Assembly: GCA_964488685.1 (NCBI GenBank)
Contig: CAZAVY010000026.1
Location: 1-34,489, forward strand
From: GCA-001735895 sp964488685
GTDB lineage: Bacteria; Pseudomonadota; Gammaproteobacteria; GCA-001735895
Reading direction: 5' to 3'
Length of the DNA stretch: 34,489 nt
Every line of letters begins with the position of its first letter. Within the stretch, counting starts at the first letter, position 1. The position numbers and the translations under genes were made by a program. The notes under the pieces were generated by a model that was not told the origin of the DNA, searched no databases, and saw nothing but the letters and a program-made list of their open reading frames with translations. This document shows positions 1 through 7,862 of this stretch, in pieces.

Positions 1-10
1 TAGTACTTGC

Positions 11-691
11 CTAGCCCATCACGACCAATCCGACGACCACTGCAACCATGAAACTCTGCCCGCCCGTCAAATCGAGACCGATATGATTCAGGCCTTTAAA
101 CATGGTCACCAGCGCGATCATGAAACCTGTCGCGAAAATATACATCGGCACGAACTTCTTGGCATTGGCGATTGGGTTGTCAGTATTAAGAATCAATTTT
201 TGCACGCTTTTGAACAGAAAGAAGGCGAGCGCGCCCGAGATTACGGGTGATACCACCCAACTCGCGACTATGTTGCCGACTTTTGACCATTTTACGGCAT
301 CCGGACCAAGTCCGACGACGGCAAACCCGACAATGGCGCCGACAATAGTATGGGTGGTTGAAACCGGCCAGCCGTTATTTGACGCAATCAGCAACCATAA
401 CCCGGCCGCTACCAGTGCCGCGAGCATGCCGAAAATCAATAATTCGGGGGATTGTGCAACTGCGCCGCTATCTATAATGCCTTTTCTGATGGTTGATGTG
501 ACTTGCCCGCCGGCAAGAAAAGCACCGGAAAATTCAAATACGGCCGCAATCAAAACGGCCTGCTTTATGGTTAAAACTTTTGAGCCGATCGAGGTGCCCA
601 TGGCATTGGCAACGTCATTGGCGCCTATACCCCAGGCCATGAATAACCCCAACGCGCCTGCAAGAATAATGTATATCGTTGCGTGGTCCAT
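11..691 (-). CDS. pit: PiT-family inorganic phosphate permease, N-terminal half, interrupted at the window edge
   Basis: Membrane permease that imports inorganic phosphate with a cation. The signature GANDVANAMGTS lies at about residues 23-34, followed by the conserved GWPVSTTHTIVGAIVG region and several hydrophobic segments. The start ATG is preceded by GGAAG at good spacing. Family members are roughly 400-500 residues with a second PiT repeat; here an in-frame TAG ends the frame after 226 residues, only 10 bases from the window end. One extra G in the GGG run at 15-17 would continue as M-G-L-G-K-Y to the edge, so I read this as a single-base deletion (sequencing error or real) in a gene that runs on past the window. 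It follows the DUF47 gene with a 29-bp gap, the usual pair order, so the two are probably cotranscribed. Family call is sure; whether the gene is intact cannot be told. Confidence 0.85.
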   Translation of the reverse strand: MDHATIYIILAGALGLFMAWGIGANDVANAMGTSIGSKVLTIKQAVLIAAVFEFSGAFLAGGQVTSTIRKGIIDSGAVAQSPELLIFGMLAALVAAGLWLLIASNNGWPVSTTHTIVGAIVGFAVVGLGPDAVKWSKVGNIVASWVVSPVISGALAFFLFKSVQKLILNTDNPIANAKKFVPMYIFATGFMIALVTMFKGLNHIGLDLTGGQSFMVAVVVGLVVMG

Positions 692-720
692 AAATCTTCC
701 AGCTTATTTAAAGAGAATGT

Positions 721-1398
721 TCACTTCGCCAGCATCAACTCGACACGACTACCGATGCGCTGGGAAATATCGGCGACCTCACCAATGCCTTCGATGACCT
801 TGTAAAAAAACATGACGTCGATCGGTGGCAGGTCTTTTTCCGCTTTCATTAATGTCGTACGAATCTTGATCTGCATCTTGTCGGTATCTTTCTCGATCGA
901 ATCCAGCTCGTTGATAAACGAGGCCACGACCTCGACTTCGAGGCCGGCGAAACCGGTTTCGACCAGTTCGTCGAGTTTATTGATCACTTTCTTAGCCTGC
1001 CGGCAGGCATCTTCGCAGCGTTTTACGTATTCGGGAAGTAACGGAACCAGCTGATCCGGGAACACCATTTTACGGCCGGAAACCAGGCCGCCAACGTCTT
1101 TGGCCTTATTTGCAGCCTGGTCCTGTACCAGCAGCAGTTCAAGTAAATCGCGCCGCGCTACCGGCATGAACAGACCTTTTGGCATTTGCAGGCGCAGTTT
1201 TTTCTTTAGCACATCAGCCTTGTTTTCGAGTTTGCCAATATCCTTGTAAATCTCCCGGGCCTTCTTGTGATCCTGCTTCAGTGTTGCCTTGAATAGCGGT
1301 GTTAGCAGGTGCACGCATTGATTGACAATATCCATGTGTTCCTGCATTGCCGTGAACGGGGATTGACTAAAGATCTTGGAAAAATAGTTTTTTGCCAT
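721..1398 (-). CDS. DUF47 / TIGR00153 family PhoU-like protein, putative PiT accessory protein
   Basis: All-helical, PhoU-like cytoplasmic protein of 225 residues, the normal length for this family. It starts with the typical K-N-Y-F-S-K-I-F-S-Q-S-P-F segment. The middle carries the charged helix LENKADVLKKKL and the family's conserved RRDLLELLLVQDQAAN stretch. DUF47 proteins are regularly encoded directly upstream of a PiT permease and are thought to modulate phosphate uptake in the way PhoU modulates Pst. The gene lies 29 bp upstream of pit on the same strand, so a two-gene unit is likely. An 8-bp palindrome lies 53-73 bp upstream of its start and could serve control. Recognition of the family is firm; the regulatory role is inferred from family context. 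Confidence 0.9.
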   Translation of the reverse strand: MAKNYFSKIFSQSPFTAMQEHMDIVNQCVHLLTPLFKATLKQDHKKAREIYKDIGKLENKADVLKKKLRLQMPKGLFMPVARRDLLELLLVQDQAANKAKDVGGLVSGRKMVFPDQLVPLLPEYVKRCEDACRQAKKVINKLDELVETGFAGLEVEVVASFINELDSIEKDTDKMQIKIRTTLMKAEKDLPPIDVMFFYKVIEGIGEVADISQRIGSRVELMLAK

Positions 1399-1450
1399 GT
1401 CCGACTATTCCAGTTTTGAATTAACGCGCATTTTGCTGATTCCAAGGCTA

Positions 1451-1471
1451 ATATCAATGCCTAATTGATAT
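1451..1471. promoter_or_regulatory. Perfect 8-bp inverted repeat upstream of the DUF47-pit unit
   Basis: ATATCAAT and ATTGATAT are separated by GCCTA in the 83-bp gap between cvfB and the DUF47 gene. No T-tract follows on either strand, so it is not a classic intrinsic terminator. Its position 53-73 bp before the DUF47 start fits an operator near a promoter. It does not resemble a PhoB box that I can recognise. Confidence 0.35.
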
Positions 1472-1481
1472 CAGGGAATTC

Positions 1482-2312
1482 TTATAGCAGAGTAATTCGG
1501 TGTTGTTCGATCAGAATTTTTCGATTTTTATAAAGTTGCCCCAGCGCTTTCTTGTAACTTGCTTTGCTCACAGCAAATGCCTGGTAAATTTCTTCCGCGG
1601 GACTCTTGTCAGTCAAGCTCGATATCCCCTGATTTTGTTGTAAATGCTCGACAATGGCGTTGCCAAGCTGGTTGCGTCCGAACTGCGATGGTAATTGCAA
1701 TGCCAGATCGATCCGTCCGTCACGACGCAGTCGCTTGACGTAACCCTGGAGCCGTTCGCCGTAGTGGAGCCGTCGGAAGGTTTCGTTGGCATAGATCTGG
1801 CCCAGGTGGGTACCGTTGACTACTGCCTTGAAGCCCAGGTCGCTTTTAGCATAGATCAGAAGGTCTACCGATTGCCTCGGTTTGAAGCAATCGGCTTCAA
1901 TGGAGAGCCACTTTTCAAGTTTGGTAGAGGCGGCAATACGTTGGGTGGTGGTGTCGACGAACAGAAACACCGCGTAGGAATATCCTTTTTGCATCGGCTG
2001 TTGCTGTTCGCTAAACGGTACCAGTAAGTCCTTCGGTAATCCCCAGTCCAGAAACGCGCCAAACCTGTTGGTACTGACAACCTTGAGATAAGCGCAATCG
2101 CCGACCCGAGCCCTCGGTTTAAGGGTAGTCGCAACGACGCGATCCTCGGAGTCGTTATAAAGGAATATATTGATTTTATCACCGACCCGCATCGATTCCG
2201 GGGCATACCTTCGAGGCAGCAAAATATCACCGAAATCACCACCATCGAGAAAAGCGCCAATATCGCTATGCCTGAGAATGCGTAAATAATTGTAGTGTCC
2301 GAGTTCTGCCAT
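1482..2312 (-). CDS. cvfB: CvfB/YitL-like S1-domain RNA-binding protein
   Basis: A 276-residue protein with the layout of the CvfB family: tandem S1-like OB folds followed by a C-terminal winged helix. The first S1-like unit, about residues 5-65, contains GAFLDGG and ILLPRRY. The second, about 70-135, repeats the pattern as GAFLDWGLPKDLLVPF. A third degenerate unit spans about 140-205. The last 65 residues (ISSLTDKSPAEEIYQAF, SKASYKKALGQLYKNRKI) match the family's DNA/RNA-binding winged helix. Homologues bind RNA and affect virulence-factor expression in staphylococci; the role in Gram-negative bacteria is not settled. It is read away from the HPt gene, leaving a shared 207-bp promoter region, and sits 83 bp upstream of the DUF47 gene. 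Family assignment is strong. Confidence 0.88.
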   Translation of the reverse strand: MAELGHYNYLRILRHSDIGAFLDGGDFGDILLPRRYAPESMRVGDKINIFLYNDSEDRVVATTLKPRARVGDCAYLKVVSTNRFGAFLDWGLPKDLLVPFSEQQQPMQKGYSYAVFLFVDTTTQRIAASTKLEKWLSIEADCFKPRQSVDLLIYAKSDLGFKAVVNGTHLGQIYANETFRRLHYGERLQGYVKRLRRDGRIDLALQLPSQFGRNQLGNAIVEHLQQNQGISSLTDKSPAEEIYQAFAVSKASYKKALGQLYKNRKILIEQHRITLL

Positions 2313-2519
2313 ACACGGATTGTACGTTTTGAACTTGTAAAGAGCACGTCATTCGCGGCCGTCTCAATCTGCAAATTATTGGTAGGTGCCACCACGGTGG
2401 GCAATGCAATGTAAAAATATTCATTTAATCCAGAAGTAAACTAGTCCAAAGGAATTTGTAAGCTGCGAAATCAGGACATTGAACTATACTCGCGGTAACG
2501 AGATTGTTAAAAGAATAAC

Positions 2520-2888
2520 ATGGCGAAAATAGAATCCGATTCCGAAAGCCAGCTAACGCTTGACGATAAGGTAATCGAGCAACTCAAACAGGACATGGGC
2601 GAAGACGCTGTAATGGTGATTGAGTCCTATGTCGAGTCGATAGACGAGTTTTTGTGCGATATCCAAAATCGTACCGTACGGACTTCGAGCGATGATCTGC
2701 ACCGCTGGGCGCATACCATCAAATCCTCCGCGGCGAGTATCGGTGCCATGCGCCTGGCGCAACTGGCTGCTGAAATGGAATACTCCTATCGTGATCGTGT
2801 GCGTATCGACCTGGGCCAGCAACTGCAATACATGCAGCGTGAGTACCGCCGGGTTAACCTCAGCCTCGAAAAAATAACCAGTTTCTGA
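2520..2888 (+). CDS. Stand-alone HPt-domain phosphotransfer protein
   Basis: A 122-residue protein made of a single histidine phosphotransfer domain. The phospho-acceptor motif is HTIKSSAASIGA, with the predicted phosphorylated His at residue 65 and the conserved Lys at 68, followed by the helix containing LAQLAAEME. Such proteins shuttle phosphate between a receiver domain of a hybrid kinase and a response regulator. No kinase or receiver gene is present in the window, so its partners are elsewhere. The start ATG follows an A-rich leader with little Shine-Dalgarno match. The next gene, for a zinc peptidase, begins 42 bp downstream on the same strand, but a functional link is not obvious. Confidence 0.88.
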   Translation: MAKIESDSESQLTLDDKVIEQLKQDMGEDAVMVIESYVESIDEFLCDIQNRTVRTSSDDLHRWAHTIKSSAASIGAMRLAQLAAEMEYSYRDRVRIDLGQQLQYMQREYRRVNLSLEKITSF

Positions 2889-2930
2889 AGTACTGGAATT
2901 ACGTCCGGCCAGGGATTAGGCTATTCAGCG

Positions 2931-3614
2931 ATGACTTACCTAATCGCCATCCCCCTGTTATTGATTCTGATCTATGGTCCACAATTCTGGGTCAAGTGGA
3001 TTCTGAATCGTTACAACCGTGTATCGGAGAATAATTTTCCAGGTAATGGCGGGGAACTGGCACGTCATCTGCTGGATCGTTACGATTTACAGGAAATCAA
3101 GGTCGAGATTTCCGATCTGGGTGATCACTACGATCCGATGGCGCGTGCGGTGCGCCTGACACGCGACAAGTTCGAAGGCAAAACCCTGACGGCGATAACC
3201 GTGGCGGCGCACGAATGCGGGCACGCTTTCCAGCATGCCGGGGCGGAACCGATGTTCATGGTGCGCACCCGGCTGGCAGGCCTATCATTGATAGCCCAGC
3301 GTGTGGGCTCCTTCCTGTTGTTCGCGGCACCGTTCAGTGTGTTGATAACCAAGCTTCCTTCCGCGGCAATCCTCAATATCAGCGGAGCCTTCCTGATTAT
3401 GGGCTTCGCGATCATCATGCATTTGCTGACCTTACCCGTTGAAATCGATGCCAGTTTTAAAAAGGCATTGCCGTTACTCGCATCCGGTTATCTGTCGGAG
3501 CACCAAATGCCGGCGGCAAAGTCGATCCTGCGCGCAGCGGCCTGGACCTATGTGGCTGCATCGCTCGCATCGTTGCTTAATTTCTGGCGCTGGCTAGCAG
3601 TTCTTAGAAGGTAA
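2931..3614 (+). CDS. YugP-like neutral zinc metallopeptidase, membrane-bound
   Basis: A 227-residue integral membrane protein of the zinc metallopeptidase family typified by YugP (Pfam PF04298 as I recall it). An N-terminal hydrophobic helix (residues 2-23) is followed by the family stretch Y-D-P-M-A-R-A-V-R-L (about 67-76). The catalytic HECGH motif lies at residues 94-98, so His94, Glu95 and His98 form the HExxH zinc site. The likely third ligand is Glu171 in LPVEIDASF. Hydrophobic segments at about 126-140, 148-167 and 203-220 anchor the domain. The length matches the family. Substrates are unknown. It follows the HPt gene by 42 bp and may share its transcript. Confidence 0.9.
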   Translation: MTYLIAIPLLLILIYGPQFWVKWILNRYNRVSENNFPGNGGELARHLLDRYDLQEIKVEISDLGDHYDPMARAVRLTRDKFEGKTLTAITVAAHECGHAFQHAGAEPMFMVRTRLAGLSLIAQRVGSFLLFAAPFSVLITKLPSAAILNISGAFLIMGFAIIMHLLTLPVEIDASFKKALPLLASGYLSEHQMPAAKSILRAAAWTYVAASLASLLNFWRWLAVLRR

Positions 3615-3714
3615 CCGTTAAATTACCGGGATACCGGATACTCGATTACAATCAGTAAAACGCCCTGCTAAATCCTTGTCTCCATGATAAGGTAATGCCT
3701 GCCCGCCAATAGTT

Positions 3715-4257
3715 TTGTCACCATTGAAATTTCCTCGCCACAGGATTGCATTTGATATGACGGCGATGAATTTACCGATTCTGCTTTACAACTACCCTGC
3801 TCGTATGGGTGCGCACATGGGAGTGGAGTATCTCGATCGCGTCGGTCGGTCACCCAATTTCTGCGCGATCAAGGAAAGTTCGGGAGACCCGAACCGGGTG
3901 CACCTGTTGGCGCGCGATTATCCACAGTTTCAATTGTCTTGCGGTATGGATGACCAGGCGCTGGAATTCTTCGCCTGGGGTGCGCGATCCTGGGTTTGTG
4001 CCGGATCAAATTTCGCACCTGAAATTCATATCGCGCCCTACCAGACCTGCGCCGTAGAAGGTGATTTTGACAAGGGTCGTAAAATTATGTCGGCCATGAT
4101 GCCCTTGATGGGCGTGCTGGAGCAGGGCGGCAAGTTCATCCAGTGTGTCAAGCACGGCGTGGGTGGGCGCAACCTGCCTGCGGGGCCACCGCGCAAGCCG
4201 TTACAACCCCTTGACAAAAAAGACCAGCGTTCGCGGCGATCCGACCTATCGGGATGA
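3715..4257 (+). pseudogene. Decayed dihydrodipicolinate synthase-family gene (C-terminal fragment)
   Basis: From about 3748 the frame encodes the middle and C-terminal part of a DapA-family TIM-barrel lyase. The LLYNYPARMG segment carries the conserved Tyr, CAIKESSGD carries the Schiff-base Lys, and KFIQCVKHG and GPPRKPLQPLDKKD come from the C-terminal helices. The first roughly 130 residues, with the pyruvate-binding Thr-Thr pair, are missing. The preceding 100 bp show no trace of them in any frame. The C-terminus also loses homology after DKKDQR, ending in an unrelated short tail, and GGR replaces expected residues in the HGV region. I therefore treat it as a remnant left by a deletion plus a downstream frame change. 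The ATGs at 3715, 3757 and 3766 are not credible starts for an active enzyme. Confidence 0.75.
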
Positions 4258-4291
4258 TGAATTAACAGGCGCGGGAACCGCGAAAATGTGT

Positions 4292-4645
4292 TTAGGGTTT
4301 GTTACCCATGGTGAACTTGGTGCCGGGTGGTCTGTTGGCGGTTATTTTTTGCCCGCGTAAATTCAGGATTCGATGCTGGTCCAGAAGTAGCTGGTACAAG
4401 AACATCAATTCATCCTGAACCTCGACGGGAAACCCGGCGCGGCGCTTACCGCCTTCCACCAGAATCAACTCTTCGAGGTATTTTTTGCCCTCCGAATAAC
4501 GCCATAGACCGGTTATGGTCTTCACGACCCGGGGAAAGGATTCCAGTGCGGCGGGCTCACCCGCACGTTTCCGCTTGAGCATTGCACTCTTGCGAAACAG
4601 TTGTTGCGCGAGGGCAGGGTTGATGACTCGGTTATCGACTGCCAT
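4292..4645 (-). CDS. Small conserved-looking hypothetical protein
   Basis: A 117-residue soluble protein with no signal peptide or membrane segment. It is rich in Lys, Arg and Leu and appears helical; the core FPRVVKTITGLWRYSEGKKY is followed by GFPVEVQDELMFLYQLLLDQH. I have the impression of similar short proteins of unknown function in Gammaproteobacteria, where an F-P-x-V-V-x-x-I-x-x-x-W and a G-F-P-x-E-V segment recur, but I cannot name the family. It is convergent with the decayed DapA-like fragment (34 bp between stops) and divergent from zapE across 231 bp. No strong ribosome-binding site precedes the ATG. The absence of a competing frame with known homology supports it as a real gene. 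Confidence 0.6.
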   Translation of the reverse strand: MAVDNRVINPALAQQLFRKSAMLKRKRAGEPAALESFPRVVKTITGLWRYSEGKKYLEELILVEGGKRRAGFPVEVQDELMFLYQLLLDQHRILNLRGQKITANRPPGTKFTMGNKP

Positions 4646-4876
4646 TAATATAATACGTCGTGTTATTACCAGTTCTATTGGACTGACTAAGGTGCGAAAA
4701 TCTGAAAATCGCTCGATCTCGGCCCGATGTTCGACTGAAAAAGTATATCGCGATTGATATTAAATACAATACACTCAACCCGTCTATAGGTGATATTAGC
4801 AAAAAACATTAAAAAAGCACGATAAGATGTTGAAAAGCAGTTATATTTTTATTTACCACTACCGCCTGACTCAGCT

Positions 4877-6013
4877 ATGGAACCGATTGCGGAATATCCT
4901 GGATCAAAAGCCGTTGAAATGATGAAGCCCTCACAAAAGTACCAGGCATTGATGCACCAACCCGGATTTGTGGTGGATTCGGCTCAGCAGCACTCATTTG
5001 GGTTGCTCGACGACCTCCATGATCGGGTTCTCAGTACAGACCCTGAAACCGGGTGGCGACGCCTGCTATCGGGGCGGATTAAGCATTCAAAAATCACCGG
5101 CCTTTACTTATGGGGTGGGGTCGGGCGTGGCAAAACGATGCTGATGGATATCTTCTACCAGACCTTACCTACTGAGTCTAAGGCTGAGCGAACCCATTTC
5201 CATAGTTTTATGAAACGTATCCACGAGTCTCTACAGCAACTCCAGAACATCGAAAATCCGCTGCGACAGGTTGCCAGGGAGATCGCGGTGGAGACCCGGG
5301 TGTTATGTCTTGATGAATTTATGGTTGTCGATATTGGCGACGCTATGATCATGGCAGGGTTGCTCGAGGCCCTGTTCGCTGAAGCCGTGGTGCTGGTGAC
5401 GACTTCAAATGCAGCGCCGGGCGATCTTTATCGGAACGGCTTGCAACGCGCGCGATTTTTGCCGGCAATTGATTTGATAGCAAAAAATTGTGCTGTGGTT
5501 AATCTTGACGGTCGGCAGGACTATCGATTGCAGTTCTTACAACAAACCGATTTGTACTCGGTTCCTCACAACGACCACACCGATGCCACGGTCCGTGCCT
5601 ATCTCGAACAGCATGTGGTACCGGTACAGAGCGAGCAAACCGAACTAATTATCAACGGACGTATGCTCGCGCATCAATTCTGCGGTGAAGATACAGTCTG
5701 GTTCAGCTTTGTCCAGCTTTGCGAAACGACGCGCAGTCAAAACGACTATCTCGAACTGGCGCGATTTTTTAATACCCTGATTCTGACCGAAATCCGGCAA
5801 ATGAACGATTCGGATGATGATGTAGCGCGACGCTTTGTCCTGCTCCTCGACATTCTATACGACCATCGAGTCAAACTGATATGTAGTGCCGCGGTAAAAC
5901 CCGACCAGCTCTATCTTGGTAACAGGCTCCGTTTCGAGTTCGAACGTACCGCGAGTCGCCTGATCGAGATGCAATCACGGGTATATCTGTCACAGGCACA
6001 CCGCCAGCAATAA
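4877..6013 (+). CDS. zapE: ZapE / AFG1-family cell division ATPase
   Basis: AFG1-like P-loop ATPase of 378 residues (363 or 364 if translation starts at the ATG-ATG pair at 4919/4922). Walker A is GGVGRGKT at 80-87 and Walker B is VLCLDEFMV at about 142-150. Family blocks MDIFYQTLP, TSNAAPGDLYRNGLQRARFLPAI, ARRFVLLLDILYDHRVKL and SRLIEMQSRVYL are all present in order. In E. coli ZapE binds FtsZ and is needed for division under low oxygen; the mitochondrial relatives act in protein quality control. The start is uncertain because neither candidate has a clear Shine-Dalgarno; the second gives an N-terminus (MMKPSQKYQ) closer to the family. It is convergent with the EEP hydrolase gene, 7 bp apart. 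A second division-type gene, the AAA-SPOR protein, lies 1.9 kb downstream. Confidence 0.92.
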   Translation: MEPIAEYPGSKAVEMMKPSQKYQALMHQPGFVVDSAQQHSFGLLDDLHDRVLSTDPETGWRRLLSGRIKHSKITGLYLWGGVGRGKTMLMDIFYQTLPTESKAERTHFHSFMKRIHESLQQLQNIENPLRQVAREIAVETRVLCLDEFMVVDIGDAMIMAGLLEALFAEAVVLVTTSNAAPGDLYRNGLQRARFLPAIDLIAKNCAVVNLDGRQDYRLQFLQQTDLYSVPHNDHTDATVRAYLEQHVVPVQSEQTELIINGRMLAHQFCGEDTVWFSFVQLCETTRSQNDYLELARFFNTLILTEIRQMNDSDDDVARRFVLLLDILYDHRVKLICSAAVKPDQLYLGNRLRFEFERTASRLIEMQSRVYLSQAHRQQ

Positions 6014-6020
6014 TCCCTGA

Positions 6021-6923
6021 CTACCATTTGAACCACGCGAGTAGCCCTGCATGATCAGAAAAACGCCTGTCGATGTTGCCGAAAGCGATGGTCTCGAGGT
6101 CAGCCGTGAAAGATTGATTGACCAGTATATAATCGAGCTGCTGGCGCTTTTTCCGATAGACGAACGAGTGTCGATCTGGTTGAGGAATGCGCAATGTCAG
6201 ATCGATCAGATTCGGCTCTAACAGATCACGCGCCGCAAACCGCAGTGATCTATTGTCCGGGTTACCTCGAATTATGCCTGCAACGTCAACGTGTTTGTCG
6301 GACGGTGTCAGGGCATTGAAGTCACCCAAGATCATCAGCCAATCCTGTGGTTTTGATTGCTGAAACCGTTGAGCCCAGCTGGCAATGGATTCAGCCTGAC
6401 GCAGGCGTTTAGCAGCGACGCGCTTACCGTCATCACGGCTGTCAATACCGCGCATGGAGCGTAGGTGCAGGTTAAGCAACGATAGGCAGTTTCCGATATA
6501 GCAAACATCGAGGTGTAGCGGTGGCCTTGAAAACAGCGGCTTGCCATTGAAGATTTTATCGGTAAACAATTGGCCGACTTTTTTAATTTCGACTCCGTAA
6601 CGAACCAGGAAAGCGAGGTTGATTCCAGATACATCCTGTCCCGGAATCAGAACAGGACGATAACGAATCTGGTAGCCCTGTTCGATTTGCCCGGTTATCT
6701 GAGTTAGCACGTTCAAGTTTTCGACTTCCTGAAGCGCGACAATATGGGGTAGTCGGTAGTGCGTGCCAATTTTCCTGGCAGCTGTTGTTACTCGTTTTCG
6801 AAAGTGACTGCGCGATACAATTTCTTCATTGTTACCATCGTCGACATTGTCAAACAGGCGATGCATATTCTGCGAGAGCACGCCAAACGATTCTGCCTTT
6901 ACGGCAACTGCGGTAAACAGCAA
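6021..6923 (-). CDS. Secreted endonuclease/exonuclease/phosphatase (EEP) family hydrolase
   Basis: Metal-dependent EEP-fold enzyme (DNase I/inositol phosphatase superfamily). Visible motifs are S-Q-N-M (metal-binding Asn), I-V-A-L-Q-E-V-E-N (catalytic Glu), L-N-L-H-L-R-S, L-G-D-F-N-A-L (Asp and Asn) and the terminal S-D-H-A-G-L (general-base Asp-His). The TTG at 6923 gives only a short N-terminus; reading the same frame upstream adds L-N-R-L-Y-C-Q-T-L-I-L-L and makes a proper signal peptide ending near V-K-A. There is no ATG or GTG in that stretch: the frame is closed by TAA just before CTG at 6957-6959, which overlaps the suhB-like stop. Initiation is thus probably at that CTG, coupled to the upstream gene. 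Substrate could be DNA, phosphoinositide-like compounds or others; a secreted nuclease is the default guess. Confidence 0.82.
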   Translation of the reverse strand: MLFTAVAVKAESFGVLSQNMHRLFDNVDDGNNEEIVSRSHFRKRVTTAARKIGTHYRLPHIVALQEVENLNVLTQITGQIEQGYQIRYRPVLIPGQDVSGINLAFLVRYGVEIKKVGQLFTDKIFNGKPLFSRPPLHLDVCYIGNCLSLLNLHLRSMRGIDSRDDGKRVAAKRLRQAESIASWAQRFQQSKPQDWLMILGDFNALTPSDKHVDVAGIIRGNPDNRSLRFAARDLLEPNLIDLTLRIPQPDRHSFVYRKKRQQLDYILVNQSFTADLETIAFGNIDRRFSDHAGLLAWFKW

Positions 6924-6955
6924 CAGCAGAATCAGAGTCTGACAATATAGCCTGT

Positions 6956-7765
6956 TCAGTTATCGCCCCGGATTCTGGCAACCCATTGGTCGAACAGGTC
7001 GGAGTTGCTTGCGGCGATCACCGAACGCGGTAGCAGCGTCTGTTTGAACACGGGTTCGGCCTCAAGAGTTTCGCACTCGCCACCTGCTTCGCCGGTCAAC
7101 AAAACGCCGGCGGTGTAGTCCCATATGCGTTCGCGTCCATGTAACAAAAGGTTGACCCGACCCGCTGCCAGCCAGGCCCATTCCAGTGCGCAGGTACCTA
7201 TATTTCGCTGAGATTTGTACGGAGTATCGAGTACCAGCCCGGTACTGATTTCAGCACTGAGGCGTTTGAAATCGACGACCGCGATACAACTGGCGATTGT
7301 TTTCGGTTGTTGAGGACGTACTGCTCGAATTCCGTTAATCCAGAACCCCTGATCTTTGATAGCGCCAAAAAATTCGTGCCGAACCGGGTCGTAAACTATC
7401 CCGAGCACGATTTTGCCCTCGCTAATCAAGCCCAGGGAAACTGAAAATAGTGGAACCGTGGCGTGAAAATTGGTCGTGCCATCGAGAGGATCGAGACACC
7501 AGTAGTCGGCATCGCCCCGGATGACTTCGAGCTGTGCGTCTTCACTCACTTCTTCCCCCAGCATCTTCACCTTCGGGTAACGCCCTGCAAGGGTACCGCT
7601 AAGCGCCTTTTGCATTGCCAGGTCGGCTTCGGTAACGATCGATCCGTCGGTCTTATAGTTCGCAGTGGAGCGCGTGTAATACATTGAGAGATGATTATCG
7701 GCTGCACTGCGGATAATATCCTGCAGCGCGATCAAGTCGTCAAAATCGTAGTTTGGCTGGGACAA
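6956..7765 (-). CDS. Inositol monophosphatase family protein (SuhB-like)
   Basis: Mg-dependent phosphomonoesterase of the IMPase superfamily. Motifs are G-E-E-V-S-E-D (metal Glu), W-C-L-D-P-L-D-G-T-T-N-F (motif with both metal Asp residues) and W-D-Y-T-A-G-V-L-L-T-G-E-A-G-G (third metal Asp). I place the start at TTG 7765 because GGAG sits six bases before it and the resulting 269-residue protein begins as family members do. The frame stays open upstream to an ATG at 7846, but the extra 27 residues (Cys-rich) look like leader. The gene diverges from the AAA-SPOR gene with about 97 bp between starts. Its stop overlaps the probable start of the EEP gene. The substrate (inositol phosphate, CysQ-type PAP or a sugar phosphate) cannot be fixed from sequence. 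Confidence 0.88.
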   Translation of the reverse strand: MSQPNYDFDDLIALQDIIRSAADNHLSMYYTRSTANYKTDGSIVTEADLAMQKALSGTLAGRYPKVKMLGEEVSEDAQLEVIRGDADYWCLDPLDGTTNFHATVPLFSVSLGLISEGKIVLGIVYDPVRHEFFGAIKDQGFWINGIRAVRPQQPKTIASCIAVVDFKRLSAEISTGLVLDTPYKSQRNIGTCALEWAWLAAGRVNLLLHGRERIWDYTAGVLLTGEAGGECETLEAEPVFKQTLLPRSVIAASNSDLFDQWVARIRGDN

Positions 7766-7862
7766 ATAGCACTCCGGACGGAAATTAAGATTTGAATCGA
7801 ATCCTGCTAAGCAGTATAAACGACAGCAGCCATATTGCCTCAACAAATACTATAATTAGACT

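Noticed and set aside
102..797. 231-codon plus-strand frame opposite pit and DUF47
   Set aside because: It is the antisense shadow of two well-recognised genes.
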